Below are positions 9,965 to 20,050 of a stretch of 64,000 nucleotides of DNA, piece by piece; the stretch's first letter is position 1; each line of letters begins with the position of its first letter. The stretch covers positions 14,413,721 to 14,477,720 of the forward strand of contig NC_046623.1 in assembly GCF_900324465.2 (NCBI RefSeq), written 5' to 3'. The stretch comes from Anabas testudineus. Taxonomy: Eukaryota > Chordata > Actinopteri > Anabantiformes > Anabantidae. The position numbers and the translations under genes were made by a program. Below the pieces are notes generated by a model. That model was not told where the DNA came from. It was given only the letters and a program-made list of their open reading frames with translations, and ran no database searches.

Positions 9965-10960
9965 ATGTCCCAAGAAAACAAAGCTTCTATCATATTCAAT
10001 GCCACATTTTTTCGACCTGCATCTTTTTATCTTAGTGGGTTTTCCAACATCCCTCATGAAAAATATTACTATGTTTTCTTGTGCTTCATCTATATCATGA
10101 CAATTCTTGGGAATAGTTTCCTAATCACAGTGATTTACCTGGTCAAGACTCTTCATACTCCTAAATACATGATTGTGTTTAACCTGGCTTTGACAGATTT
10201 GTGTGGGAGCACTGCTCTCATTCCCAAAGTCTTAGACACCTTTTTGTTTGACAGGAGATACATTGTCTATGAAGCTTGTTTGAGTTATATGTTCTTTGTT
10301 TGGATCTTTGCATTTGTGCAGTCATGGACACTTGTCACCATGTCTTATGACAGGTTTATTGCAATTTGCTTCCCTTTGAGGTACCATAATATCATAACTA
10401 AATCAGCTGTTGCATCCATTCTGCTTGTTGTGTGGGTTTTTTCATTGAGTCTCTTAGCAGCTGCTGCTGGGCTAATCGATCGCCTCTCCTTCTGTGGATC
10501 TTTGGTTATAACAAGCTTTTTCTGTGACCATGGACCTTTATATCGTCTGGCCTGTAATGACACATCTATAAATTACGTAATTGCAATTCTTGTCTTAATT
10601 GTAATCATGATCATTCCTCTAGTATTGATAGCAGTGACATATGTTTGCATTGCCATATCACTCAGCAGGATTGCATCAGGAGTCGAACGACTCAAAGCAT
10701 TGAAAACTTGTACTTCTCACTTGATTCTTGTGGCTATTTTCTTCCTACCACTTGTGGGCACCAACATAGCTGCACTGACCTCCTACATCCACCCTAATGC
10801 CAGGATCTTCAACTCTACTATGACACACACCATACCAGCTTTGCTCAATCCGATTATTTACTCTTTAAAAACAGAAGAAATATTGAAGTCAATTAGGAAA
10901 CTCAGCAAAAACAAAAGGTTTAGAAACATCACATTTTGCAAAAAGAGGACCTTGTTGTGA
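9965..10960 (+). CDS. Olfactory receptor, plus-array gene 4
   Basis: An intact 331-aa odorant GPCR of the plus-array subfamily. It has GN at 49-50, LHTPKYM at 63-69, MSYDRFIAICFP, FFCDHGPLY in ECL2, KALKTCTSHL and NPIIYSLKTEE. The N-terminus is MSQENKASIIFNATFFRP, with the glycosylation site at residue 12 kept. The C-tail differs from genes 1-3 (KNKRFRNITFCKKRTLL). It appears mosaic: the middle resembles genes 2 and 3, and the TM6-TM7 end (TNIAALTSY, STMTHT) resembles gene 1. A poly(A) signal lies at 10976-10981. Confidence 0.95.
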   Translation: MSQENKASIIFNATFFRPASFYLSGFSNIPHEKYYYVFLCFIYIMTILGNSFLITVIYLVKTLHTPKYMIVFNLALTDLCGSTALIPKVLDTFLFDRRYIVYEACLSYMFFVWIFAFVQSWTLVTMSYDRFIAICFPLRYHNIITKSAVASILLVVWVFSLSLLAAAAGLIDRLSFCGSLVITSFFCDHGPLYRLACNDTSINYVIAILVLIVIMIIPLVLIAVTYVCIAISLSRIASGVERLKALKTCTSHLILVAIFFLPLVGTNIAALTSYIHPNARIFNSTMTHTIPALLNPIIYSLKTEEILKSIRKLSKNKRFRNITFCKKRTLL

Positions 10961-10981
10961 TTCATGTACGGACACAATAAA

Positions 10982-12640
10982 ATGTGTTAATAATGCAAAA
11001 ATGTGTTTTACATAATTTACAATAAAGTAGTTAGTACTCAAGTATTACTTTCAAATTGTGTCATAGGGCATCTTATCATCAACTGTGTTGTAGCAGCCAT
11101 TAATGGATCAACCTTCAAAAATACAATTTAGACTACAATTACTGTATGTTTACTATGTTTACTACTAAGTTTTAGGGGAAAAAAGACACCATTGTCTGCA
11201 GCTATTAGTTAACAATACAAAAAAGAACAACACAACACTAAAAAGTTTAACAGATAAAATATTATACACTATCATTATGTTATTAATGTGTTTCCAAATC
11301 ATTGAAATTGCCCTTAACAAAAACAATATAAATTCATAATTCAAAATGTATTTAAACATTAACAAATACATGTAATAGTTGAGGCTACAAATACAATAAA
11401 TAATTAGATACACATTAAATATTTGTTTACATTAACCACTCCAACAGCTTTTTATATCAACATAATATACCCTGATATCATGGAACCGCTCAAGGATGAG
11501 TAGACAAGCTGATCATTTGTTTCCTTAAGCAATAAAAAATAAATCATTCAAAATATATTTAAATTCTATTTAAAAGTTTTGCTATTCTTTATGCCCACAT
11601 TTATTTTAAAAGTGGTTTCAGAGAATGAGCTTTTGCCATTAAGGCAACCCACCAACATCTATAGTCTCTACTTTGAATCAGGCGTGATTAGGCATAGTGA
11701 TGTTGCCCTGCAGTCACTGATCTTAGCAGCCTGTAACAGCCAAAGAGTGGTAGTTCACAAGGTGAGAGTGGAGATGGCTGAGTCTTCCTCGAAACACAAC
11801 ACGCATTGCTTTAATAATTGGAAATTGGACAGATTTATTACAGTGAAATGAAATGTCATTTTAGTGTGACTGATCTGTCACACTTTAGATAGATAAAACA
11901 CAATGCACAGAAAACAGTATGCAATAATATAAATCACATGATACAAATCTGAATGATACTGAATGATACTGCACTTCTCCGGGCAGTCGAATCTGAATAA
12001 GTCCACAGAAATATACAAAAAAAGGAATAAGAAATGTGCAACATCAAGAAATAAAGTCTGTCATACTACATATAATCATACTTTTATAGCAGAGCTCTCA
12101 GAAAAGAGTCATTAAATAGAAGGATGACTGCCGTCAGGAATGACTTCCTGTTCCTGTCCTTATCATATGGAAGAAAAAATTGATTGCAGGGAAAAGTACC
12201 TGTATTTTTCTGTGTAAAATTGTGTCTGCATACTTTATGCAAAATGATGACTGGTGACTATAATGTAAATAAACTTGATCAGTAGCTGGAAAACTAAAAG
12301 TAAAATGTAGCACACAAAAACAGTCTATAATTAATGTCTTAAAGTGCTAAAGGATAAGTTGTCAAGATTCACCTCCCCATATGTAAGTATGTATGTATGT
12401 TCCTCATCTCTACTATTGAAAACCCCAACAAAATCCTTACTGTTTTTTGTCCAAAAATTTTTTTTATTATTTTAAAATGTGTCTTTTAAAAGTCTCTAGT
12501 ACAGCAGCACAATTAAAATACCTAATTTTATCAATGACTTATTATGTTTCTGAATATTTTCTTTGTATTTGTTTTAGTTTTGTTTTGTTTATACACTGTG
12601 TCATTAAGGAATAGTGACGGAGTTGATTGCGTCAGCCACT
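10982..12640 (+). other. AT-rich intergenic stretch, no gene seen
   Basis: No coding gene is supported. It is AT-rich, with a tandem copy of GAATGATACT at about 11950-11971 and a short TATG microsatellite at 12380-12401. The stretch around 11870-12170 looks like an old interspersed repeat that I cannot name. Short open frames here show no family motif. Confidence 0.5.
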
Positions 12641-12654
12641 CCATCAGAACAATA

Positions 12655-12828
12655 TGACATAAGAAATGGATATAATATATATGACAGGACTCTCACAGCA
12701 AGACTCACTTCAGGGAACTGCATCCGACAGACGTGATATTGCCTGATGTCAGTTTAGCTACAATAGCAAGTGTGTAATCCTTATTATATACTGTGTTACT
12801 TTATCTTTTTACAAATAGAGAAACAGAC
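12655..12828 (+). promoter_or_regulatory. Promoter, leader exon and leader intron of OR gene 5
   Basis: A diverged version of the plus-array cassette. The TATA-like ATATAATATATATGACAGG is at about 12670-12687, followed by CTCTCACAGCAAGACTCACTTCAGGGAACTG. The donor is weaker (GTCAGT at 12748) and the acceptor ACAAATAG ends at 12828, giving an 81-nt intron. Confidence 0.6.
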
Positions 12829-12835
12829 ATTTGCA

Positions 12836-13831
12836 ATGGGCCAAGAAGAGAAAACTGCAAACATGTTGAATGCCACATTTGTTCGCCCTGCATCTTTCTT
12901 TCTTAATGGTCTTTCTAACATCCCACATGCTAAGTATTACTATGTTTTCTTGTGCTTCATCTATATCATGACTGTTCTTGGGAATGGACTTCTTCTCTCA
13001 ATAATTTACCTGGTCAAGACTCTTCGCACTGCTAAATACATGATTGTGTTTAACCTGGCTTTGACAGATTTGTGTGGGAGCACAGCTCTCATTCCCAAAG
13101 TCTTAGACACCTTTTTGTTTGACAGGAGATACATTGTCTATGAAGCTTGTTTGAGTTATATGTTCTTTGTTTGGTTCTTTGCATTTGTGCAGTCATGGAC
13201 ACTTGTCACTATGGCTTATGACAGGTTTATTGCAATTTGTTTCCCTTTGAGATACCATAGAATTGTAACTAAAACAGCCATTGCTGCAATGCTGCTGTTT
13301 GTGTGGGTTCTTTCATTGAGTGTAGTAGCATGCATGACTGGGCTTATTGATCGCCTCTCCTTTTGTGGATCTTTGGTGATACAAAGCTTTTACTGTGACC
13401 ATGGACCACTGTATCGTCTGGCCTGCAATGACACATCTTTGAACTACATAATGGCGTATGTAATCTTTATTATAATAATTTGTGTTCCTCTAGTATTGAT
13501 TGCTTTTACATATGTTTGCATTGCCATAGCACTGAGCAGGATTGCATCAGGAGTAGAACGACTCAAAGCATTGAAAACTTGTACTTCTCATCTGATTCTT
13601 GTGGCTATTTTCTTTCTACCACTTCTTGGAACCAACTTAGCTGTATTGACCTCCTACATCCATCCTAATGCCAGAATATTAAACTCGACTTTGGCACACA
13701 CCATACCATCTTTGCTAAATCCTATCATATACTCTTTAAAGACAGAAGAAGTTCTAAACTCTATTAGGAAACTTTGTAAAAATGAGTGGCTTCGAAACAT
13801 AACCTCATTCAAAAAGATGCCCTCATTATAA
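12836..13831 (+). CDS. Olfactory receptor, plus-array gene 5
   Basis: An intact 331-aa odorant GPCR. The frame stays open upstream to 12770, but those codons begin with GTG and lie in the leader intron. The ATG at 12836 (MGQEEKTANMLNATF) aligns with all the sisters. Motifs are GN at 49-50, MAYDRFIAICFP, SFYCDHGPLY, KALKTCTSHL and NPIIYSLKTEE. The ICL1 motif is unusual: LRTAKYM instead of LHTPKYM, so both H and P are replaced. The sisters' poly(A) signal position is not conserved; an AATAAA-like run occurs near 13905. It is more diverged than genes 1-4. Confidence 0.95.
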   Translation: MGQEEKTANMLNATFVRPASFFLNGLSNIPHAKYYYVFLCFIYIMTVLGNGLLLSIIYLVKTLRTAKYMIVFNLALTDLCGSTALIPKVLDTFLFDRRYIVYEACLSYMFFVWFFAFVQSWTLVTMAYDRFIAICFPLRYHRIVTKTAIAAMLLFVWVLSLSVVACMTGLIDRLSFCGSLVIQSFYCDHGPLYRLACNDTSLNYIMAYVIFIIIICVPLVLIAFTYVCIAIALSRIASGVERLKALKTCTSHLILVAIFFLPLLGTNLAVLTSYIHPNARILNSTLAHTIPSLLNPIIYSLKTEEVLNSIRKLCKNEWLRNITSFKKMPSL

Positions 13832-15330
13832 CTGCTGTATTGACAAAGTAATATATGCTAAATAGTACAGTAACTAATGTAGTGTTAGTAGTAACATAAT
13901 CACAAATAATAAAAAAAAAATGCACAACTTAATCAGTGTGTATTTGTTTTTTAAAATATTTTAGACTGAAAATGTCAATGAGATATACAGAGACTTTTTT
14001 ACTAAGGTTTCACATATCTGATGCCTCATGCATTGTCTGGCATATTCCCCTAACTGTGTTGACACTGTGTTGGTGTATCGCTTAATAGTAGCATCCGCTG
14101 GGTTTTTTGTTTAGTTTTCTTTAAGTTGGTTGGTCGGCTTATTTCTGGCATTTTAATCAGGTCCATTACACCGAAACTCTGACATTAGCACTGATTCAGA
14201 ACCCAGAGTCAGGTTTGTGCCAGTCCCCCCACAAGTAGTAAAGCTAGCTTAAGAAATTAAAGAAAAAAAAAAAGTGACCTTCAGCAGGTTATTGGTGCGC
14301 ATGCTTCCGACCAAACCCCATGAGGGTGACATACAGTAAGTGCCTGACATCCTCTGCTATGACCTGAGCTCACATTCCAAAATTGTGCTACTCAGTTGAT
14401 TCTCCAGAGAATAGATTCAGACTGAGAACATGTGGCAGGCATGAAAGAGTTGAGACACCGATTTGGTCGGTTAGTGAAGGTCTGAAGATGTCTATCCTTA
14501 AAAGGTTGGACAGAACTGCAAGTCGTAGCCAACTGTACCCTGAGGGATGGGATTAAATCATTGAGTGGTTGTCAGACCTTACCCTAATGCAAGTCTGCAT
14601 AAGCAGTTCCTGGACGACAAAGGCATGTATGCCACTAACAGGCCCTAACAATATTCAGGCCTAAATGTACAATATTTGAGCACTTAAGAGACATTATGCA
14701 TTGGTGCATATGACAACACCAACTAGGAGCTCACTGAAGTCCTGATCCAGATCTGGGAGGAGATCCTGAAGGATACCATACACTGACCCATTAGAAGCAT
14801 GCCCAGATGTTGTATGTATGTATAGTATGGTATGGTATATACAGTAGTAAATTGGAGTCTCCATACTCTCCTTTTTTACAGTCATGCTAATGGACGACAC
14901 TTACACTCTCCATGTTCTCACAGCTGTTACCAGTTTTCTCATTAATTACACTACAAGTTAATTTAATTAAAACATTGTGGATTTGCATAATAAAATATCA
15001 AAACATGCATGAAATCTCTAAACATCTGATTTATCGGCAATATATGCAAATGAAATAGATCAATGCTCTTAGATGAAATTTAAATACAGAATATATGCAC
15101 TAAAACTAAAAACAGCAAGATCTAATCTATAAACACCTGCTTTGTTACACCTGATATTTTTAATAATAAATTATGCATTATAATGTTTGGCATTTGTAAT
15201 TATTTTTCAGTGGTTGTACACTGTTCAATGGAGTAATTTAATATCCTGTTGAGAATAGTTACCTGAGTAGAATGCGTTAGCACATCGATGACATAAACCA
15301 TTACTGTCTAATTCATTGCAATGTGGCTCA
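13832..15330 (+). other. Intergenic stretch with a transposase relic
   Basis: No gene is seen apart from the transposase relic listed separately. A TATG/TATGG simple repeat lies at 14811-14842 and a short A-rich run at about 14263-14274. Confidence 0.5.
14440..14815 (+). mobile_element. Degraded Tc1/mariner-type DNA transposon fragment
   Basis: Around 14710-14815 the plus strand reads ELTEVLIQIWEEILKDTIH, a stop, then PIRSMP. This resembles the C-terminal end of a fish Tc1/mariner-like transposase (ALIQIWEEIPQ...IRRLIRSMPRR, from memory). The upstream 14440-14560 may be another part of the same element, but I could not align it with confidence. It is interrupted and not functional. Confidence 0.5.
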
Positions 15331-15339
15331 GCCACTTGT

Positions 15340-15481
15340 ACTGCTGCTGTCCCAGGAGGAAAGGGACAGCTATGGTATAAATGACTCTGACAGTACAACT
15401 CACTTTAGGACACTAAATACATATTGTCTGAGGTAAGTCTGGTTACAACCATTGCAGAGCTGACCAGTCGACTGTGTTGTC
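15340..15481 (+). promoter_or_regulatory. Promoter and leader of OR gene 6, with shortened leader intron
   Basis: A TATA box (TATAAAT) lies at 15376-15382, followed by CTCTGACAGTACAACTCACTTTAGGACACT, which is recognisably the plus-array leader. A perfect donor GTAAGT is at 15433, but the ATG comes only 49 nt later. The only nearby acceptor-like AG (TTGCAG, ending 15457) would give a 25-nt intron, too short for normal splicing. The leader is probably unspliced. No upstream ATG interferes. Confidence 0.6.
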
Positions 15482-16489
15482 ATGAGCCCAGAAGGGAAAG
15501 TTGCTACCATTTTAAACAGCACATTTGTTCGCCCTGCAGCGTTTTATATTAATGGGTTTTCCAACATCCCTCATGTCAAATATTACTATGTCTTTCTGTG
15601 TTTTGTTTATATAATGACAGTTCTTGGGAATGGTTTTGTTCTCTCAGTGATTTACCTGGTCAAGACTCTTCATACTCCTAAATACATGATTGTTTTCAGT
15701 CTGGCTTTGACAGATTTGTGTGGGAGCACTGCTCTCATCCCCAAAGTCTTAGACACCTTTTTGTTTGACAGGAGATACATTGTCTATGAAGCTTGTTTAA
15801 GTTATATGTTCTTTGTTTGGTTTTTTGGAGGTGTGCAGTCATGGACACTTGTCACTATGTCTTATGACAGATTTATAGCCATTTGTTTCCCTTTGAGGTA
15901 CCACAGTATTGTGACAAAACCAGCTATAGCTGCAATGCTGCTAGTGACGTGGGTTGTTTTATTGGGTATCTTTGCCCTTGCTGCTGGGCTACTTGATCGC
16001 CTCTCCTTCTGTGGATCTTTAGTGATACAAAGCTTTTTCTGTGACCATGGACCAATATTTCGTCTGGCTTGTAATGACACATCTTTAAATAACATAATGG
16101 TCTATGTTGTCGTAACAATGGTCATTTGTATTCCTTTGATATTGATAGCATTGACATATGTTTGCATTGCCATATCACTGAGCAGGATTGCATCAGGAGT
16201 CGAACGACTCAAAGCATTGAAAACTTGTACTTCTCACTTGATTCTTGTGGCTGTTTTCTTCCTACCACTCCTGGGCACCAACATTGCTGTACTGACCTCC
16301 TACATCCATCCTAATGCCAGGATCATCAACTCTACTTTGACACACACCATACCAGCTCTGCTCAATCCTATAATTTACTCTTTAAAGACAGAAGAAGTGC
16401 TGATCTCTATTAGAAAACTTTACAAAAACAATAGATTTAAGCATTTCATTTTTGGCAAAAAGTTGGGTTCATTATCACGGTTGTATTAA
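15482..16489 (+). CDS. Olfactory receptor, plus-array gene 6
   Basis: An intact 335-aa odorant GPCR, the last plus-array gene and one of the most diverged. Motifs are NST glycosylation at about residue 12, GN at 49-50, LHTPKYM, MSYDRFIAICFP, FFCDHGPIF, KALKTCTSHL and NPIIYSLKTEE. TM3 reads FFGGVQSW where the sisters have FFAFVQSW or IFAFVQSW, and TM4 is distinct (LLVTWVVLLGIFALAAG). The C-tail is four residues longer (ending SRLY). The leader intron has been lost or reduced. Confidence 0.95.
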   Translation: MSPEGKVATILNSTFVRPAAFYINGFSNIPHVKYYYVFLCFVYIMTVLGNGFVLSVIYLVKTLHTPKYMIVFSLALTDLCGSTALIPKVLDTFLFDRRYIVYEACLSYMFFVWFFGGVQSWTLVTMSYDRFIAICFPLRYHSIVTKPAIAAMLLVTWVVLLGIFALAAGLLDRLSFCGSLVIQSFFCDHGPIFRLACNDTSLNNIMVYVVVTMVICIPLILIALTYVCIAISLSRIASGVERLKALKTCTSHLILVAVFFLPLLGTNIAVLTSYIHPNARIINSTLTHTIPALLNPIIYSLKTEEVLISIRKLYKNNRFKHFIFGKKLGSLSRLY

Positions 16490-18620
16490 AACAAATGATA
16501 ACAGTTATAATATAAATGTGTGTATTCTGTTTTTGCAGTAGATGGTATTGTGCCCTTTTGTGAATATGTTTAAATTATGCACATGTTGGGAACAGTTTTG
16601 CAACTATTTCAAAATTCTTCATCATAAAAATGTATATATTAAAAATAAATACATATTCTTGGAAGCTGCAATTTATTATATTTTCAATGGCAGCGATGGC
16701 ACAAAAACACCAACTTCATATTCAGACTAGTATGCAAAATGCAAATACTTGCTGAAAAACTGTTTTTTCAATAATTTAAAGTAGACATATTATAATAATA
16801 CTGCACGTTTTATGTAAAATTCATTTTATCAGGAAACCCTCCTTGAAATTAAGAATCTCTTTTGCAAGAGTGTTCTGGCCAAGACAGGCACCAGCACAAA
16901 GGGTCAGACATCAAAGTAAAATATTAAATTCCTGATTACATTTAGAATAAAAGTAAAGTAAATATATTATTTAATTACTATAAAAATTGCAGAAGTATTC
17001 AAAATCACGCTGACAATCAAAGGGGAATGTTGAAATCAGAGGTTCATACAAGCTTCATGATAACTCATGATGTGACTCAATTGTGCAGATATTTAGTGCC
17101 TCCTGCACCAGAAGGAACCCAGAGTGGATTTGGAGCCACTTAGGTGGGTTAAACTTTATGAATTTTAAATAATAAGAGACAAAATATCCAGAGGTCGACA
17201 CTTCAGCTATGACAAATATCTTGTGCTTAAGCCATAACATATTTAATGACGAGATTTCATCAATACATTATTGACATAAATTCTAAATAACACTAAGCAG
17301 GATTGCATCGAGGGTGGAGCGACTCAAAGCATTGAAAACTTGCACTAGCTGTTTTTTTTCCACCACTTGTGGGCACCAATATAGCTGTGATGACCTCCTA
17401 CATTCATCCTAATGCCAGGATCATGAACTCTACTGTGACGCAAACCATACCATCAAGATACAAAAATGTCTATATTTTAGCACTGTCAAACGCATAATAT
17501 TGCAATTATTATCAACACTGTATTAAATCGATAACACAAAATGACCACATAATCCCTTTCAGCTAATGCCAGCACAAACAATAACTAGATTATTGCTTTT
17601 TAAAGTATTTCACCATATATTCACAATAATGAATATATAGCAGTTTTAGAATATAAAACTCTACTGAACCTGTTTCTTTTTTATTCTGCCCTCCTGTTGT
17701 GGCATATTTAGTTTTACTGAATTTACACTTTACGATCAGTGTTTTTGTTTCAGAGCTTTCACTTTTTTATCTATTCTGCTTTCTGTTTCTCTCCAAATAT
17801 TAGCCTGTAGAGACAAAAATACAACTTTCTTCTATCAGGACAGTGTGAGGGTACAGTGATACTATGCTTTTATACCATAATTTATTATACTTTTATCTCA
17901 CTTAGTTTAGGTGAAATTTAACTTGGTAAACTAATGACTGAGAAGTTTCCATGATGTCAACAGTCTTGATCAAAAACACTGAAAGTAAATGTGAAACATG
18001 GAAGAATATCCAGTCGTGGAGCCTTGCACCATCTAGTGGTTTGTACTTGTAATCACTGACAACAGAATATCTTTTTGTGACTCAATGTATTCTGTGTTTC
18101 TATTTGTATTCACAGCTACATCAGGAGCTTGCAGCTACTGCTTTTTGTTAAATATATAATTCAATATAAAAAAGATACACTTCTCATGGCTCATTTACAT
18201 TTTATTTATTTATTTCTCAATAATATAATAATATAAAATAAAAAATAAAAACATGACCTCATTGTAATTCAAACACAGATGAGTTAGACCGCTGGCTCAT
18301 CAGCTGATTTTATTATTATATGTATTATTAAAAGGTGGCCGTTAGTCTGCACCTGACTCTGGCTTACACACACAGTTTTTTTTATGTTCATCGTGCATGC
18401 ATGTAGCATGAGTAGTTTGACTAGCTAAAATCTTACTTTATAAGTTAAAAAAAAGTAAAGTTTAATATTTTTTATTATCATTATAGTTTGTTATAGTTGT
18501 AGTGGTGGTTTAATTATTTACTAAACACTAAATCTCAGAATTCATTTTCTACTTTACACTCTAAACAGACATTCAGGGTGAAAACATTTCAACATGTTAT
18601 TTTATGTTGATTGAAGCTAA
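16490..18620. other. Convergent junction between the two OR arrays
   Basis: No intact gene. The plus array ends at 16489 and the minus array begins at 18621, so their 3' ends face each other here. It is strongly AT-rich and contains one plus-strand OR relic (17286-17456). Apart from that relic I see no recognisable element. Confidence 0.6.
17286..17456 (+). pseudogene. OR relic, plus-array subfamily (ICL3 to TM7)
   Basis: The stretch reads CTAAGCAGGATTGCATCG, GAGCGACTCAAAGCATTG, then GTGGGCACCAATATAGCTGT and CATCCTAATGCCAGGATC, matching codons of plus-array genes from SRIASGVERLKALKTCT to HPNARI...T. About 20 bp of TM6 are missing and nothing remains before or after. It is a dead seventh member of the plus array. 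Confidence 0.85.
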
Positions 18621-19574
18621 TTACAATTTTTTTCTAACCATTGCCAGGGCTCTGGTTTTGATCTCTTTGGTTTTCAAAGAATACACAATAGGATTGACAC
18701 AGGGTGGCATGCAAGAGGCCAGAGACAGACTGAGCACCCACTGTTCTGGGTCAATGTGCCACAGATAAAATTCAACAGTAAAAATAGTAAAAAGAGGAAT
18801 GTAATATACAGCAACAAGAATCAGATGCTCAACACAAGTAGCCAAAGCTTTCACTCGACCGTCTAAAGATTTCATCCTGAACACAGTCACCAGGATGCTG
18901 ACATAAGACAGAAAAATAAAAATTAAGGGTCCTCCAAGAATCAGGACACTAAGTGAAGAGGCCACAAACCAGTGCAGTGTGTTATCATTACAGGCGAGTC
19001 TAAATACAGGTGCATAGTCACAGAAATAACTGAACACATTGAGAGAACTGCAAAAAGACAGTTGAGTCATTATCCCTATTGCAAACGCGTTGATTCCAAG
19101 AGCAAAACTTGAAGTAAAGCCGACAATACAAGACATGCTCCGGAGAGTGTTGATTGAGTTCTGACGCATCGGAAAACATATAGCAATCAACCTGTCATAG
19201 GCAAGGATAGCAAGTGCAAATGACTCCAAAGTGCCAAAAGAATAGTAAAAATACATTTGTACCAAACACAAGTTGAAAGGAACAAAGTTGTCTTTAAAGA
19301 GGAATATTTTTATCATACCTGGAATAATAGATGTGCTTAGTATTACGTCTATTACTGCAAGATTTGCCACAGCCAGAAACTTTGGAGTGTGTAAAGAATG
19401 ATTAGATGTAATTATATAAATTAACAAACTATTAAACAGCAGTGTAACCACATAGATAAATGCTAGAAATATAAAATAGACACTGATGAAGGAAAATGTC
19501 TGAAATGCAACAATATAAAATCCTGGAGGATGAATGATGACAGAGTTGTTCGGAACAGACCTCATTAAAGACAT
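18621..19574 (-). CDS. Olfactory receptor, minus-array gene 1
   Basis: An intact 317-aa odorant GPCR of the second subfamily. By residue: NNS glycosylation site at 9, LHTPKF at 61-66, TM3 cysteine at 103, LAYDRLIAICFP from 124, ECL2 with FSYFCDYAPVFRLAC at 181-195, KALATCVEHL at 242-251 and NPIVYSLK at 294-301. TM1 has LFNSL at about 46-50 where most ORs have GN, and this holds across the whole minus array. The TM7-proximal loop (VEFYLWHIDPEQ) is like that of the gene at 39771-40754. ATG chosen by alignment with sisters (MSxxRSVxNxS). Confidence 0.95.
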   Translation of the reverse strand: MSLMRSVPNNSVIIHPPGFYIVAFQTFSFISVYFIFLAFIYVVTLLFNSLLIYIITSNHSLHTPKFLAVANLAVIDVILSTSIIPGMIKIFLFKDNFVPFNLCLVQMYFYYSFGTLESFALAILAYDRLIAICFPMRQNSINTLRSMSCIVGFTSSFALGINAFAIGIMTQLSFCSSLNVFSYFCDYAPVFRLACNDNTLHWFVASSLSVLILGGPLIFIFLSYVSILVTVFRMKSLDGRVKALATCVEHLILVAVYYIPLFTIFTVEFYLWHIDPEQWVLSLSLASCMPPCVNPIVYSLKTKEIKTRALAMVRKKL

Positions 19575-19629
19575 AATTGGACCCCACAGGCTGCTTGCTG
19601 GAGGACAGCACCTGTGTAAAATTTCTGAA

Positions 19630-20050
19630 GTCTGACCAAGAAGAAAGTCATATTATATTATGCACATCAAGGCTGCATATGGATAGTATTTATACCAATA
19701 TGATGTTTACACTAAACCAGTGTATAAGACATTGTCATTAAGTTCAGTAAACATAAAGGCAATAAATTAATCTTGCATGATTAGCTGGATAAACTTTGCT
19801 GACTCCAAAAGCACCATTAGTCCTATACCATCGAAGACAAAGGCGATTAGATTAGATTTAAATCAAATCCTCACTAATTTCAAACATACACATTTGACAT
19901 GATCACCATTGAAACGTGCTGACTCCTAAAGTAACATCACTGATATAAACTAAGATATACTTTCCGCATTCATCTCAAGAGATCATCCTTCCTACTGATA
20001 CTGATATGTTTTAATGAGTTTAATTTGATCCATAGAGAGCAGGGTTGAAT
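19630..20050 (-). promoter_or_regulatory. Promoter and leader exon of minus-array gene 1
   Basis: A TATA-like GTATATC lies at about 19954-19960, next to the conserved ATCTC(A/C)AGAGAT block. The splice acceptor (TTTCTTCTTGGTCAG) is at 19632. The homologous donor position (19776) reads GC-AAGA instead of GT-AAGC, giving a possible GC-AG intron of about 145 nt. The block GCTGACTCC occurs twice (about 19798-19806 and 19918-19926), so part of the leader exon appears to have been duplicated. Confidence 0.5.

Noticed and set aside
12770-12835. N-terminal extension of OR gene 5
   Set aside because: It starts with GTG and lies in the leader intron; the aligned ATG is at 12836. The same reasoning removes the extensions above 25805, 28229 and 32650.
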